From NCBI RefSeq assembly GCF_005048155.1, contig NZ_SUMB01000008.1, forward strand, positions 62,001 to 126,000: a stretch of 64,000 bases of DNA, in the 5' to 3' direction. The DNA comes from Streptomyces piniterrae. Its GTDB lineage: Bacteria; Actinomycetota; Actinomycetes; Streptomycetales; Streptomycetaceae. Shown piece by piece: positions 8,614 to 16,052 of this stretch (positions are counted from its first letter, which is position 1; each line of letters begins with the position of its first letter). A program made the translations under genes and the position numbers. The notes below the pieces were generated by a model. It was not told the origin of the DNA. It saw only the letters and a program-made list of their open reading frames with translations, and searched no databases.

Positions 8614-9942
8614 TCACACGGGTACGTGGACCGCCTCGACCCTGCTCACCACCAGCCGTTCCCGCTCGCGCCGTGCCGCGCGGCGGCGCAGCCGCAGGAT
8701 CTGTGAGACGCCGAGCGCCTCCAGCACGAAGACCGAGGCGAACGCGATCCGGTAGTTGTCGCCGGTCGCGTCCAGCAGCACGCCGACGGCGAGCAGGGTC
8801 GTCATCGACGCGGTGAAGCCGCCCATGTTGACGATGCCGGAGGCGGTGCCCTGGCGCTCCGGCGGGTTCGCGGGGCGGGCGAAGTCGAAGCCGATCATCG
8901 AGGCGGGGCCGCAGGCGCCCAGGACCGCACACAGTGCGATCAGCAGCCCGATGGGTGCGTGATCGGCCGGCCAGGCCAGGGTGAGCCCCCACATCAGAGC
9001 GGTGGCCGCGACGGTGCCGAGGGCCAGCGGCGTACGGGCCGCGTGGTGGCGGGCGATGACCTGGCCGTAGACCAGGCCGACGGCCATGTTGGAGAGCACC
9101 ACGAGGGTGAGCAGTTCACCGGCCGTGCCACGGGACAGGCCCTGCGCCTCGACGAGGAACGGCAGGCCCCACAGCAGCAGGAAGACCATCGCGGGGAACT
9201 GGGTGGTGAAGTGCACCCACATGCCGAGCCGGGTGCCGGGCTCACGCCAGGCGTCCGCGATCTGGCGGCGAATGAACGCGGTGCCGGAGTGCTCGACGGG
9301 CGCGGGCGGCGGTTCGAAGCCTTCGGGGTGGTCCTTGAGGAAGACCAGCAGCAGGGCCAGGACGACGATGCCGCCGGCTGCGCTGCCGGCGAAGGTCGGG
9401 GTCCAGCCGAAGGTGTGCAGCAGCCGGGCGAGGACGAGGGTGGAGATCAGGTTGCCCGCCATCCCGACGAGCGCGGCGATCTGGGCAATCATCGGGCCGC
9501 GGCGGGCGGGGAACCACCGTGAGCCCAGCCGCAGCACGCTGATGAACGTCAGCGCGTCACCGCAGCCGAGGAGCGCGCGGGAACCGAGCGCCATGGCGTA
9601 CGACTCGGAGAGCGCGAAGCCGAACTGGCCGAGGGTGTAGAGCACGACCCCGAGCGTCAGCACCCTCTTGGGGCCGAGCCGGTCGACCAGCAGGCCGACG
9701 GGTATCTGCATGCCCGCGTACACCAGCAGCTGCAGGATCGAGAAGGTGGACAGCGCCGAGGCGTTGATGTGGAACCGCTCGGCGGCGTCCAGACCGGCCA
9801 CGCCCAGGCTGGTGCGGTAGGTGATCGCGACGAAGTAGACCGCAACGCCGATGCCCCAGACCGCCATGGCCTTGCGGCCGCCGGGCGGATCCGAGAGCAG
9901 CGGCCGGGTGGACCCGCCCGCTGTTCCTTCGCTCCCGTTCAT
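8614..9942 (-). CDS. MFS transporter
   Basis: 442 residues with about 12 hydrophobic spans. The MFS signature loop after TM2 is present (GLLVDRLGPKRVL), as is a cytoplasmic loop with RWFPARRGPM between TM4 and TM5. A long central loop (about residues 210-235) splits the two halves. Residues resemble the ACS/hexuronate-type or nitrate-type MFS branch, but substrate is not clear. Start and stop overlap (ATGA) with the upstream GntR regulator, so the two are co-transcribed and the regulator probably responds to the transported compound or its product. It converges on the isomerase-family gene. Confidence 0.88.
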   Translation of the reverse strand: MNGSEGTAGGSTRPLLSDPPGGRKAMAVWGIGVAVYFVAITYRTSLGVAGLDAAERFHINASALSTFSILQLLVYAGMQIPVGLLVDRLGPKRVLTLGVVLYTLGQFGFALSESYAMALGSRALLGCGDALTFISVLRLGSRWFPARRGPMIAQIAALVGMAGNLISTLVLARLLHTFGWTPTFAGSAAGGIVVLALLLVFLKDHPEGFEPPPAPVEHSGTAFIRRQIADAWREPGTRLGMWVHFTTQFPAMVFLLLWGLPFLVEAQGLSRGTAGELLTLVVLSNMAVGLVYGQVIARHHAARTPLALGTVAATALMWGLTLAWPADHAPIGLLIALCAVLGACGPASMIGFDFARPANPPERQGTASGIVNMGGFTASMTTLLAVGVLLDATGDNYRIAFASVFVLEALGVSQILRLRRRAARRERERLVVSRVEAVHVPV

Positions 9943-10613
9943 CGCACCTCGCCCTGGGCGAGGTTGCGGACCCAGCTGACGTGCCGGTGCACGGCCTCGG
10001 TCGCCGCGTCCGGGTCGCCGGCCCGCAGCGCCTGAAGGATCTCCGCGTGCTCGGCGATGTTCTTGGCGATCCGGTCGGGGTGTGCGTGCATGACCGCGAC
10101 GCCCATCCGCAGCTGGCGGTCCCGCAGCTGCTCGTAGAGCCGGTCGAGGATCTGATTGCCGGTGCTGCGGACGATGGCGGCGTGGAAGGCCCGGTCGGTG
10201 ACGGAGACGGCGGCCAGGTCGCCGGCCGCGGCCTGCTCGCGCATGGTCTCGAGCAGCTCGGCGAGCTCGCCGAGCAGCGCCTCGGTCGCCGGTACCGCCT
10301 TGGCCGCCGCATGCTTCTCCACCAGCAGCCGGGTCTCGACGACGTCGGCGATCTCCTGCGCGGAGACCGGCAGCACCAGCGCGCCCTTCTTCGGGTAGAG
10401 CTTGATCAGCCCCTCGACCTCCAGCCGCAGCAGCGCCTCGCGCACCGGCGTCCGCGATACGCCCACGGCCTCCGCGAGCTCACCCTCGGTGAGCAGCATT
10501 CCGCCCTCGTAGCGACGGTCCAGGACGGCGTCCTTGACATGCGCATAGACCCGCTCGGCGGCGGGGGGCTGCTTGGCGGGGGCGGTGTGTGCGGGAGCGG
10601 GTGCGGGCGACAT
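9939..10613 (-). CDS. GntR family regulator, FCD subfamily
   Basis: 224 residues from the ATG at 10613. Residues 20-85 form the GntR winged helix (RVYAHVKDAVLDRRY..LTEGELAEAVGVSRTPVREALLRLEVEGLI), a canonical pattern. The C-terminal FCD all-helical domain supplies the usual Asp/His metal-site residues (TDRAFHAAIVRSTGN, AEHAEILQALRAGD). FCD regulators bind small carboxylates. No Shine-Dalgarno is visible, and a TATGCT -10 box lies exactly 7-12 nt upstream of the ATG, so the transcript may be leaderless. It overlaps the MFS gene by 4 bp and is expected to control it and itself. Confidence 0.9.
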   Translation of the reverse strand: MSPAPAPAHTAPAKQPPAAERVYAHVKDAVLDRRYEGGMLLTEGELAEAVGVSRTPVREALLRLEVEGLIKLYPKKGALVLPVSAQEIADVVETRLLVEKHAAAKAVPATEALLGELAELLETMREQAAAGDLAAVSVTDRAFHAAIVRSTGNQILDRLYEQLRDRQLRMGVAVMHAHPDRIAKNIAEHAEILQALRAGDPDAATEAVHRHVSWVRNLAQGEVR

Positions 10614-10619
10614 GTGCAC

Positions 10620-10639
10620 AGCATAGATACAACACGTAT
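10620..10639 (-). promoter_or_regulatory. candidate leaderless promoter and operator of the GntR-MFS operon
   Basis: On the minus strand TATGCT (complement of 10620-10625) would be the -10 element with transcription starting at the ATG. Just upstream, ATAC (10627-10630) and GTAT (10636-10639) form a short inverted repeat with a 5-bp centre, a possible GntR half-site pair. Confidence 0.35.
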
Positions 10640-10716
10640 GCGTGCGCCTGCGCATTCCGCGATGCGGACGGGAGGCGGCGGTCAGGCCCCTGGCGCGCCC
10701 TGGGCCGGCCCCTTCC

Positions 10717-11163
10717 TCAGCCCGCCATCCGGCCCTCGGCGATCAGGCGGTCCACCACCTGCGAGTGGGCGGGGGCGCAGCGTTCGCGCGCTTGCCGCCG
10801 GTCGAACCAGGCGTACTCGGCGATCTCCCGGCCGGGGACGGGGGCGATGTCCTGGGGGCCGCCGGTGAAGCAGGTCATGTGCAGGCGGCGCCCGCCCTTG
10901 CCATGGGCGACGTCGTGGATGACGAAGGCTTCCGACAGCTGCTCTGCCGGGACCAACAGGCCCAGCTCTTCGGAGAGTTCGCGGGAAAGCGCCTGGACGG
11001 CGGTCTCGCCCGGTTCGTATTTGCCGCCGGGGAGGTAGAACGTGTCATTGCCCCGGGTCCGTACGCTGAGCAGGCGGCCCTCGCGTATATGCAGCCATCC
11101 GACGGACTTCAGGGGCGCGCGGCGTTCCAGCGCGATCAGTAGGCGGCCGGTCCTGTCGTCCAC
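10717..11163 (-). CDS. NUDIX hydrolase (probably the C-terminal half of a split GNAT-NUDIX gene)
   Basis: 148 residues if translation starts at GTG 11163. The Nudix box GGKYEPGETAVQALSRELSEELGL fits Gx5Ex7REUxEExGU, so the metal-binding glutamates are intact and nucleoside-diphosphate-linked substrates should be cleaved. No good ribosome site precedes GTG 11163. The same frame upstream encodes ARRFYERLGF and ERARRVD, which is the missing end of the neighbouring GNAT domain. Removing one base from the C5 run at 11221-11225 would fuse the two into one protein of about 286 residues (11578 to 10717). Either this strain has a real split or the base is an assembly error. Confidence 0.85.
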   Translation of the reverse strand: MDDRTGRLLIALERRAPLKSVGWLHIREGRLLSVRTRGNDTFYLPGGKYEPGETAVQALSRELSEELGLLVPAEQLSEAFVIHDVAHGKGGRRLHMTCFTGGPQDIAPVPGREIAEYAWFDRRQARERCAPAHSQVVDRLIAEGRMAG

Positions 11164-11212
11164 CCGTCGCGCACGCTCCGTGAAGCCGAGGCGCTCATAG
11201 AAACGGCGGGCG

Positions 11213-11578
11213 CTAACCGTCCCCCTCGGGGATCTCCAGCATCAGCGCACCCCGCAGCGACGCCGCATGCTCCACCAATTGCCGCCCGGCGTCGCCCCCT
11301 TGGGCCTCGGGCGCCACAAACAGCCCGCCGATCTCGGCCTCGTCCTCGCTCCGCCCCGGCAGCAGACGGAGCACCGCGATGACGGCGCCGTTCCCCTCGG
11401 CGACCCAGTTCTCGGCACCGCGTTCGCCGGCGCCCTGACCTTCGACGGACGGGTGAGCGTGTTCGACGAAAGAGCGCGCCTGCTGGGAGGCCCGGGAGCA
11501 CAGGTCGCTCACGGCATCGGCGTCGGCCGCCCGATAGCGCCGGATGATGGTGCCGTCGCGGATGATCATGTCGTTCAT
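11213..11578 (-). CDS. GNAT N-acetyltransferase, truncated by an apparent frameshift
   Basis: From ATG 11578 the frame gives 121 residues ending at a TAG at 11213. It covers the first part of a GNAT fold (IIRDGTIIRRYRAADADAVSDL; then EIGGLFVAPEAQGGDAGRQLVEHA, the acetyl-CoA binding loop region). The final strand and helix that close the domain, ARRFYERLGFTERARR, are found in the next frame directly after the stop. The stop therefore looks secondary to a +1 frameshift in the run CCCCC at 11221-11225. The ATG at 11578 gives a sensible family N-terminus; the frame is open further upstream but the residues are not conserved in appearance. Acyl acceptor unknown. Confidence 0.75.
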   Translation of the reverse strand: MNDMIIRDGTIIRRYRAADADAVSDLCSRASQQARSFVEHAHPSVEGQGAGERGAENWVAEGNGAVIAVLRLLPGRSEDEAEIGGLFVAPEAQGGDAGRQLVEHAASLRGALMLEIPEGDG

Positions 11579-11680
11579 GGCGCCGACGCTAAACAGCGGT
11601 GCCGATGGCGGCAAACCCTTTCCGGCCCCCGCTCCGGAGGGACCGGGAGCACGCCATGTCTGTCGAAAGGGGGACGACGG

Positions 11681-11698
11681 GTCAGACTCAAGTCTGAC
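11681..11698. promoter_or_regulatory. operator-like inverted repeat in the divergent GNAT/small-peptide region
   Basis: GTCAGACT CA AGTCTGAC: perfect 8-bp arms with a 2-bp centre, in the gap between the minus-strand GNAT start (11578) and the plus-strand small secreted peptide (11794). It could be a regulator site for either; no cognate regulator is adjacent. Confidence 0.45.
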
Positions 11699-11793
11699 GT
11701 GACTCCGTACCTGACGCGTACGGATCGGTCCGGAATCCATGGGTGAATAGAGGCACGGGGCCGGGAGGCTCCGCCACTCAAGGGGAGTTGACC

Positions 11794-11970
11794 ATGCAGC
11801 CCAGGACGAACGCCGGCCGTCGCACCCGGAACGCCGTCGTGGTGGCACTGATCGTCGCCGCACTGTGGGCCGGCGCCACGCTGACCCGCGGCGCCGCGCA
11901 CGCCGATCCGTCTGGCCCGACCGGCCCGGTATCGCACTTCAGCCGCGCGGTGGAGCTCATCCGGAGCTGA
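11794..11970 (+). CDS. small secreted peptide
   Basis: 58 residues from the ATG at 11794, chosen because AGGGGAG lies 6 bp upstream. A basic n-region (RTNAGRRTRN) is followed by a hydrophobic core and a likely signal-peptidase I site after AHA, leaving a mature peptide of about 23 residues (DPSGPTGPVSHF and onward). No known family is recognised. The gene is short but has a good start and signal peptide, so it is probably real. It is followed after 12 bp by a 46-bp palindrome that contains a parS site. Confidence 0.6.
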   Translation: MQPRTNAGRRTRNAVVVALIVAALWAGATLTRGAAHADPSGPTGPVSHFSRAVELIRS

Positions 11971-11982
11971 TAAGCCCGCGGA

Positions 11983-12028
11983 CAGCGGCAGGGGCGGTGT
12001 TTCACGTGAAACACCGCCCCTGCCGCTG
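11983..12028. terminator. 46-bp perfect palindrome: parS core inside a bidirectional terminator
   Basis: The two 23-bp arms are perfectly complementary about the centre at 12005/12006. The central 14 bp (11999-12012) are GTTTCACGTGAAAC, parS copy 3. It lies between convergent genes (small peptide, stop 11970; bkdC, stop 12046), so in RNA it would be a very stable hairpin for both transcripts, while in DNA it is a ParB site. Confidence 0.75.
11999..12012. other. parS site, perfect copy 3
   Basis: Perfect GTTTCACGTGAAAC at the centre of the 46-bp palindrome 11983-12028. Confidence 0.9.
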
Positions 12029-12045
12029 CTCTCAGCCCTGTCGGC

Positions 12046-13521
12046 TCAGCTCCAGGTGATCAGCCGCTTCGGGCGTTCCAGCACCGCCGCGATGTCCGCG
12101 AGGACCTTGGAACCCAACTCGCCGTCGATCAGGCGGTGATCGAAGGACAGCGCCAGCGTGGTGACCTGCCGCGCCTTGACCTTGCCCTTGTGGACCCACG
12201 GCTGAAGCTTGACCGCGCCGAAGGCCAGGATCGCCGACTCCCCCGGGTTGAGGATCGGGGTACCGGTGTCGACGCCGAAGACGCCCACGTTGGTGATGGT
12301 GACCGTGCCGCCGGACATCGCCGCCGGAGAGGTCTTGCCCTCACGGGCGGTGGACACCAGCTCACCCAGTTCGGCAGCGAGCTGGGGAAGCGTCTTGACG
12401 CCCGCGTCCTTGATGTTCGGGACGATCAGACCGCGCGGCGTGGCCGCCGCGATCCCCAGGTTCACATAGTCCTTGTAGACGATCTCCTGGTTCGCCTCGT
12501 CCCAGGCCGCGTTGACCTCCGGGTGCCGCTTGAGGGCCACCAGGAACGCCTTGGCGACGAGCAGGAGCGGATTGACGCGCAGGCCGGCCATGTCCGGGTC
12601 CTGCTTCAGCTCCTGGACCAGCTTCATCGTCCGCGTCACATCGACGGTGATGAACTCCGTGACATGCGGCGCGGTGAAGGCGCTGGAGACCATCGCCTGC
12701 GCGGTGGCCTTCCGTACGCCCTTGACCGGCACCCGGCGCTCGCGCTCGCCCGGCACCACGACACCCGGCACCTCGACCGGGGCAGCCGCCTCGGCGACCG
12801 GCGCGGCCACCGAAGGCGCCGGAGCCGGTGCCGCGGCGGCGTGCACATCATCGCGGGTGATGATGCCGTCCGGCCCGGTCGGGACGACCGACGCCAGATC
12901 GATGCCGAGGTCCTTGGCGAGCTTGCGCACCGGCGGCTTGGCCAGCGGCCGGCCAGCGGACGGGGCGGCCAGCGGCGCGGGAGCCGCCGGAGCGGCGGCC
13001 GGAGCGGGTGCATGCCCGTTGAGCTCCGCCTGGAGCCCGCCGCGTACCGGCTCCGGCTGCGTCGGCACGCCCGGCTGCGGCTTGCGCGCCCGGCGCTTGG
13101 TCGACGAGGGGGCGGCGCCGTATCCGACGAGCACGGCCTGGCGGCCCTGCGGCTCCGCTTCCTCCTCCGGGGGTGCGGTGGGTTCGGTCTCGGCCTGCGG
13201 CTGGGCGGCCACCGGCTGCTCCGTGGCCGGCCCGGCGCCGGGGTCGGTGTCCACCGAGATGATCACGGTGCCGACGTCGACGGTCTCGCCTTCGCCGAAC
13301 CGCACCTCGTGCACCACCCCGTCGTACGGAATGGGCAGTTCGACGGCTGCCTTGGCCGTCTCGACCTCACACACGACCTGGCCGTCGGTGACGGTGTCGC
13401 CCGGCTGGACGTACCACTTGAGGATCTCGCCCTCGGTGAGGCCCTCGCCCACGTCGGGCATCTTGAACTCGCGGAAGCGCTGTGTCTTCTGGGGGCCGGC
13501 GGTCCCTGCAGTCATGGTCAC
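12046..13521 (-). CDS. bkdC: dihydrolipoamide acyltransferase (E2) of branched-chain keto-acid dehydrogenase, operon 1
   Basis: 491 residues in the standard E2 order. A lipoyl domain (residues 18-95) has the lipoylated Lys57 in VETAKAAVE. An Ala/Pro-rich linker follows, then a peripheral-subunit-binding domain (PVRKLAKDLGIDLASVVPTG, about 200-240) and the catalytic acyltransferase domain ending with the active-site motif DHRLIDG. It transfers the acyl group from E1 to CoA, giving isobutyryl-, isovaleryl- or 2-methylbutyryl-CoA for branched fatty acid and polyketide starters and for Val/Leu/Ile catabolism. It is the last gene of the minus-strand E1alpha-E1beta-E2 operon, 16 bp after E1beta. 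A second complete set lies about 17 kb away. Confidence 0.93.
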   Translation of the reverse strand: MTMTAGTAGPQKTQRFREFKMPDVGEGLTEGEILKWYVQPGDTVTDGQVVCEVETAKAAVELPIPYDGVVHEVRFGEGETVDVGTVIISVDTDPGAGPATEQPVAAQPQAETEPTAPPEEEAEPQGRQAVLVGYGAAPSSTKRRARKPQPGVPTQPEPVRGGLQAELNGHAPAPAAAPAAPAPLAAPSAGRPLAKPPVRKLAKDLGIDLASVVPTGPDGIITRDDVHAAAAPAPAPSVAAPVAEAAAPVEVPGVVVPGERERRVPVKGVRKATAQAMVSSAFTAPHVTEFITVDVTRTMKLVQELKQDPDMAGLRVNPLLLVAKAFLVALKRHPEVNAAWDEANQEIVYKDYVNLGIAAATPRGLIVPNIKDAGVKTLPQLAAELGELVSTAREGKTSPAAMSGGTVTITNVGVFGVDTGTPILNPGESAILAFGAVKLQPWVHKGKVKARQVTTLALSFDHRLIDGELGSKVLADIAAVLERPKRLITWS

Positions 13522-13537
13522 GACTCTCCTCTAACCC

Positions 13538-14521
13538 TCAGTACGCCAACGCGCGGTCGACGGCATCGAGCACCCGGTCCAGTCCCGGCAGGTACTCGTC
13601 CTCCAGACGGGACGGCGGATACGGGGCGTGGAAGCCGCCCACCCGCAGGACCGGAGCCTCCAGGTGGTAGAAGCAGCGCTCCGTGATCCGGGCGGCGATC
13701 TCCGCGCCGGCGCCGAAGAAGACCGGGGCCTCGTGGACCACGACCAGGCGGCCGGTCTTCTCGACCGAGGACTGGATCGTGTCGAAGTCGATGGGGGAGA
13801 TCGAGCGCAGGTCGAGTACCTCGACCGACTTGCCCTCCTCCGCCGCGACCTTGGCGACGTCCGTACAGACCTTCACCATCGGCCCGTAGGCGGCGAGCGT
13901 GAGGTCCGTACCGGCCTGTGCGACCCGGGCCTTGTGCAGCGGGTCCGGGATCGACTCGGTGTCCAGGCGCGACTTGTCGTGGTAGCGGCGCTTGGGCTCG
14001 AAGAAGATGACCGGGTCGTCGCCCGCGATGGCCTGCTGGAGCATCCAGTAGGCGTCCGAGGAGTTCGAGGGGGAGACGATCTTGAGGCCCGCGACGTGTG
14101 CGAACAGCGCCTCGGGGGACTCGGAGTGGTGCTCGACCGCGCCGATGCCGCCCGCGTACGGGATGCGGATGACGACCGGCACCTTGACCTTGCCCAGCGC
14201 CCGCGCGTGCATCTTCGCGAGCTGGGTGACGATCTGGTCGTACGCGGGGAAGACGAAGCCGTCGAACTGGATCTCGGCGACCGGGCGGTAGCCGCGCAGG
14301 GCGAGGCCGATCGCGGTGCCGATGATGCCGGACTCGGCGAGCGGGGTGTCGATCACCCGGTCCTCGCCGAAGTCCTTCTGGAGGCCGTCGGTGATGCGGA
14401 AGACGCCGCCGAGCTTGCCGACGTCCTCGCCCATGACGAGGACCTTGGGGTCGGCCTCCATGGAGGTCCGCAGCGATTCGTTGATCGCCTTGGCGATGGT
14501 GATCTTCTCGAAGACTGCCAT
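13538..14521 (-). CDS. bkdB: branched-chain keto-acid dehydrogenase E1 beta subunit, operon 1
   Basis: 327 residues, the usual E1beta length. Features include the TPP-site Glu in MGEDVGKLGGVFRITDGL, the PLAESGIIGTAIGLAL helix and the C-terminal transketolase domain (RLVVVHEAPVFFGAGAEIAARITERCFYHLEAPVLRVGG). With E1alpha it forms the alpha2beta2 TPP-dependent decarboxylase. The gene starts 2 bp after the E1alpha stop, so the subunits are translationally coupled. Compared with the copy in operon 2 it is shorter at the C-terminus and clearly divergent, so the two operons are old paralogues rather than a recent duplication. Confidence 0.93.
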   Translation of the reverse strand: MAVFEKITIAKAINESLRTSMEADPKVLVMGEDVGKLGGVFRITDGLQKDFGEDRVIDTPLAESGIIGTAIGLALRGYRPVAEIQFDGFVFPAYDQIVTQLAKMHARALGKVKVPVVIRIPYAGGIGAVEHHSESPEALFAHVAGLKIVSPSNSSDAYWMLQQAIAGDDPVIFFEPKRRYHDKSRLDTESIPDPLHKARVAQAGTDLTLAAYGPMVKVCTDVAKVAAEEGKSVEVLDLRSISPIDFDTIQSSVEKTGRLVVVHEAPVFFGAGAEIAARITERCFYHLEAPVLRVGGFHAPYPPSRLEDEYLPGLDRVLDAVDRALAY

Positions 14522-14523
14522 GG

Positions 14524-15741
14524 TCAGTTCCCCTCCGCGACGGCATCGGCGTCGGCGAACGACGCCTGGTACGCGGCGAACTGCGCGCGCTCCTCATCGA
14601 CGAGCGCGTGCCCGTCGGCATAGACGTTCTCGAAGATCGCCAACATGTCCGGGTCCGGCATCGCCCGTACGACCTCGCGGACCCGCTTGCCCAGGGCCTC
14701 GCTCTCCTCGTCGATCGAGGCGAGATACGCGTCGTCGACGATGCCCTCGGCCTCCAGGTACGCCCGCAGCCGCTGGATCGGGTCCTTGGCCTCCCAGGCC
14801 AGCCGCTCCTCGTCGGCCCGGTACTTCGTCGGGTCGTCGGAGGTGGTGTGCGCGCCCATGCGGTAGGTGAACGCCTCGATGAGCATCGGGCCCTCGCCGG
14901 TACGCGCCCGCTCCAGCGCCGCCTTCGTCACCGCGAGGCAGGCGAGGACGTCATTGCCGTCGACCCGTACGCCGGGGAAGCCGAAGCCGCGGGCGCGCTG
15001 GTAGAGCGGGACCCGGGTCTGCCGCTCGGTGGGCTCGGAGATCGCCCACTGGTTGTTCTGGCAGAAGAAGACGACCGGGGCGTTGTAGACGGCGGAGAAG
15101 GTGAACGCCTCGGCGACATCGCCCTGGCTGGAGGCGCCGTCACCGAAGTACGCGATGACCGCGGAATCCGCGCCGTCCTTCTGCACGCCCATCGCGTAAC
15201 CGGTCGCGTGCAGCGTCTGCGAGCCGATCACGATGGTGTAGAGGTGGAAGTTGTTGCTGTTCGGGTCCCAGCCGCCGTGGTTGACACCGCGGAACATACC
15301 CAGCAGGTTCGTCGGGTCGACGCCGCGGCACCAGGCCACGCCGTGCTCGCGGTAGGTCGGGAAGACATAGTCGTCGTCGCGCAGGGCGCGGCCCGAGCCG
15401 ATCTGGGCGGCCTCCTGGCCCAGCAGCGAGGCCCACAGGCCCAGTTCGCCCTGGCGCTGGAGGGTGGTCGCCTCGGCGTCGAATTTCCGCGTCAGCACCA
15501 TGTCGCGGTAGAGACCGCGCAGCTCTTCGGGGGAAAGGTCGATCGCGTATTCCGGGTGCTCGACCCGCTTCCCTTCCGGGGTCAGCAGTTGTACGAGCTG
15601 ATCCTGCTCCGCCTGTTCGGTCTGGCCGGTGGTGCGGGCCTTGGCCGGGGACGCCTTCTTTGCCGGCGTCGTCTTTTTGGCGGTGGTGCGCTTGCTGCTG
15701 CCGCGGGCGTTTTTCCGCTGCGCAGTGCCTTCCACGGTCAC
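14524..15741 (-). CDS. bkdA: branched-chain keto-acid dehydrogenase E1 alpha subunit, operon 1, with Lys/Ala-rich N-terminal tail
   Basis: 405 residues from GTG 15741, chosen because GGAGGAG lies 6 bp upstream. The TPP-binding motif GDGASSQGDVAEAFTFSAVYNAPVVFFCQNNQWAIS and the phosphorylation-loop region YRMGAHTTSDDPTKYR are intact. Residues 5-45 form an extra tail with repeated KK, TAKK and PAKK units, like the tails of actinobacterial histone-like proteins, ahead of the normal E1alpha domain; operon 2 E1alpha has no such tail. The tail could bind nucleic acid or be a disordered spacer. First gene of the operon, divergent from a response regulator across a 311-bp gap. Confidence 0.92.
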   Translation of the reverse strand: MTVEGTAQRKNARGSSKRTTAKKTTPAKKASPAKARTTGQTEQAEQDQLVQLLTPEGKRVEHPEYAIDLSPEELRGLYRDMVLTRKFDAEATTLQRQGELGLWASLLGQEAAQIGSGRALRDDDYVFPTYREHGVAWCRGVDPTNLLGMFRGVNHGGWDPNSNNFHLYTIVIGSQTLHATGYAMGVQKDGADSAVIAYFGDGASSQGDVAEAFTFSAVYNAPVVFFCQNNQWAISEPTERQTRVPLYQRARGFGFPGVRVDGNDVLACLAVTKAALERARTGEGPMLIEAFTYRMGAHTTSDDPTKYRADEERLAWEAKDPIQRLRAYLEAEGIVDDAYLASIDEESEALGKRVREVVRAMPDPDMLAIFENVYADGHALVDEERAQFAAYQASFADADAVAEGN

Positions 15742-15933
15742 GTGCTGCTCCTCCGTCTGTCCGGCCCCCGGGGTCCGCCGGTGGCCGTATTGCGGCTCAC
15801 CCGGTATCCGATACGGCGCACGGGGTGTGTGCGAACGCGGCCGGATCCGGGTGGAACAAAGCGTCCCGGACAGTGGCCTGCTCATTGCACGTTACCCATT
15901 GTCAAAGCCTAAGTGGAAACGGCCCTGACCTGC

Positions 15934-15960
15934 GATTTTGCTTGGATTTCCAAGTAAATC
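15934..15960. promoter_or_regulatory. AT-rich inverted repeat in the bkdA/response-regulator divergent region
   Basis: CTTGGA TT TCCAAG (15941-15954) is a perfect palindrome flanked by GATTT on the left and AAATC on the right, so the symmetry extends over 15934-15960. It is the most AT-rich stretch for kilobases and sits 200 bp upstream of bkdA and 90 bp upstream of the response regulator. It is a good operator candidate, for example for an Lrp-type BkdR or for the regulator itself. The rest of the 311-bp gap (15742-16052) shows no gene. Confidence 0.5.
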
Positions 15961-16052
15961 GCGAGGGCTGGGAACAACTCCTGGTCACAGCGTTGCAGGC
16001 CGCCGGGACAACGGCACGTTATATCGGTGACCTGGAGCACGGGAAGACTTTC

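Noticed and set aside
12136..13686. Plus-strand open frame over bkdC and bkdB
   Set aside because: Shadow of the E2/E1beta genes; composition is typical of antisense frames in high-GC DNA.
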